From contig JAUXZS010000028.1 of NCBI GenBank assembly GCA_030692515.1, positions 62,001-126,000 of the forward strand: a DNA stretch of 64,000 bases, written 5' to 3'. The notes below the pieces were generated by a model. It had not been told where the DNA came from, ran no database searches, and saw nothing but the letters and a program-made list of their open reading frames with translations. The DNA is from Bacteroidota bacterium. Its GTDB lineage: Bacteria; Bacteroidota; Bacteroidia; B-17B0; Aurantibacillaceae. The position numbers and the translations under genes are program-made. Position 1 is the stretch's first letter. Each line of letters starts with the position of its first letter. Of this stretch, positions 63,668 to 64,000 are shown piece by piece.

Positions 63668-64000
63668 ATGAAAAATTTTACTAAAATAAAATTGTTGGCA
63701 TTTGCAATGATGTTTCCATTTTTGGGGTTTTCGCAGAATCAAGCAGGCCAAGAAAATTCAACCTATTTTTCGAATGCTTTATTTCTAACTTTATTGGTAA
63801 TCATAATAGTGCTTGCTATAGTTATTGTTGCATTTAGTAGTGCATTTAAAAATATTGCAGACAGTAATTTTTTAATTAATAAATACAAAAGTAAAAAGCC
63901 AGAAGATGCTACAAAAATCGGTAAAATAACTATTCTTGTTTTATTATTGTCTTCAATTTCCATGATGGCTCAAGACAATTCTGCAATTCAAGTAAAAAGC
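63668..64000 (+). CDS. ccoP: cbb3 oxidase subunit CcoP, 5' part (partial)
   Basis: The frame is open from ATG 63668 to the window end (111 residues seen). A signal peptide (MKNFTKIKLLAFAMMFPFLGFSQ) is followed by a transmembrane helix (LFLTLLVIIIVLAIVIVAF) and a second hydrophobic stretch (ITILVLLLSSISMMAQ). Bacteroidota CcoP proteins have this extended N-terminus before the cytochrome c domains, which would lie beyond the window. Position after ccoQ supports the call. Confidence 0.8.
   Translation, partial: MKNFTKIKLLAFAMMFPFLGFSQNQAGQENSTYFSNALFLTLLVIIIVLAIVIVAFSSAFKNIADSNFLINKYKSKKPEDATKIGKITILVLLLSSISMMAQDNSAIQVKS

Overview
The window looks like chromosomal DNA from a low-GC member of the Bacteroidota, probably near the Flavobacteriales or a related environmental lineage. 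Evidence seen here: a secreted protease ending in a type A type-IX-secretion sorting domain, a fused CcoN-CcoO cbb3 oxidase, an HU-CCDC81/SPOR protein, a DUF4476 protein, promoters of the TAnnTTTG type, and several classes of short palindromic repeats. No species can be named from the sequence alone.

Layout. 1-6.3 kb: a GIY-YIG protein, a dispersed palindromic repeat and a very large thioester-type alpha-2-macroglobulin. 6.4-14.5 kb: ruvB, an acyltransferase, a methyltransferase, a cassette-like hypothetical gene, a beta-barrel-like protein, a fused 2-oxoacid dehydrogenase E1, a RAYT transposase with its own palindrome, and threonine aldolase. 14.6-16.5 kb: a regular array of 22 short palindromes that runs straight into an IS200-like TnpA gene. 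16.5-20 kb: a Gre-like protein, a PD40 protein, RNase P RNA (rnpB, minus strand) and ridA. 20.2-31.7 kb: six consecutive genes for SpoIIE-type PP2C phosphatases, one with a PAS sensor and five with TPR sensors. 31.7-38.6 kb: paaZ, DUF4476, a degenerate half DEAD-box protein, a response regulator/histidine kinase/STAS-like operon, RNase HI with a VF530 protein, and small proteins. 39.1-42.1 kb: an accessory island of small genes separated by three attC-like folded repeats, with a probable GNAT toxin-antitoxin pair. 42.3-50.4 kb: ung, a MORN protein, a five-gene minus-strand operon (lipoprotein, S8 protease, MFS, CoA-binding, ElaA-like), a DUF1571 protein carrying a LysM, and an HU/SPOR protein. 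50.5-64 kb: a DEAD-box helicase, then a microaerobic respiration locus.

The right end reads as one circuit. A PAS histidine kinase and a response regulator fused to a CRP/FNR-type DNA-binding module form one overlapping operon. Twelve-base palindromes of the form TGAYnnnnRTCA lie upstream of that operon, a P-type cation ATPase, ccoI, and the ccoS-ccoNO-ccoQ-ccoP genes. At three of these four places two copies are exactly 22 bases apart centre to centre, two of the pairs being good and one having a degenerate second copy. I infer that the regulator controls its own operon and cbb3 oxidase maturation and synthesis.

The strongest leads for new biology are the palindrome array with its TnpA, the attC-like cassette island without a visible integrase, the paired-operator regulon, and the tandem phosphatase cluster.
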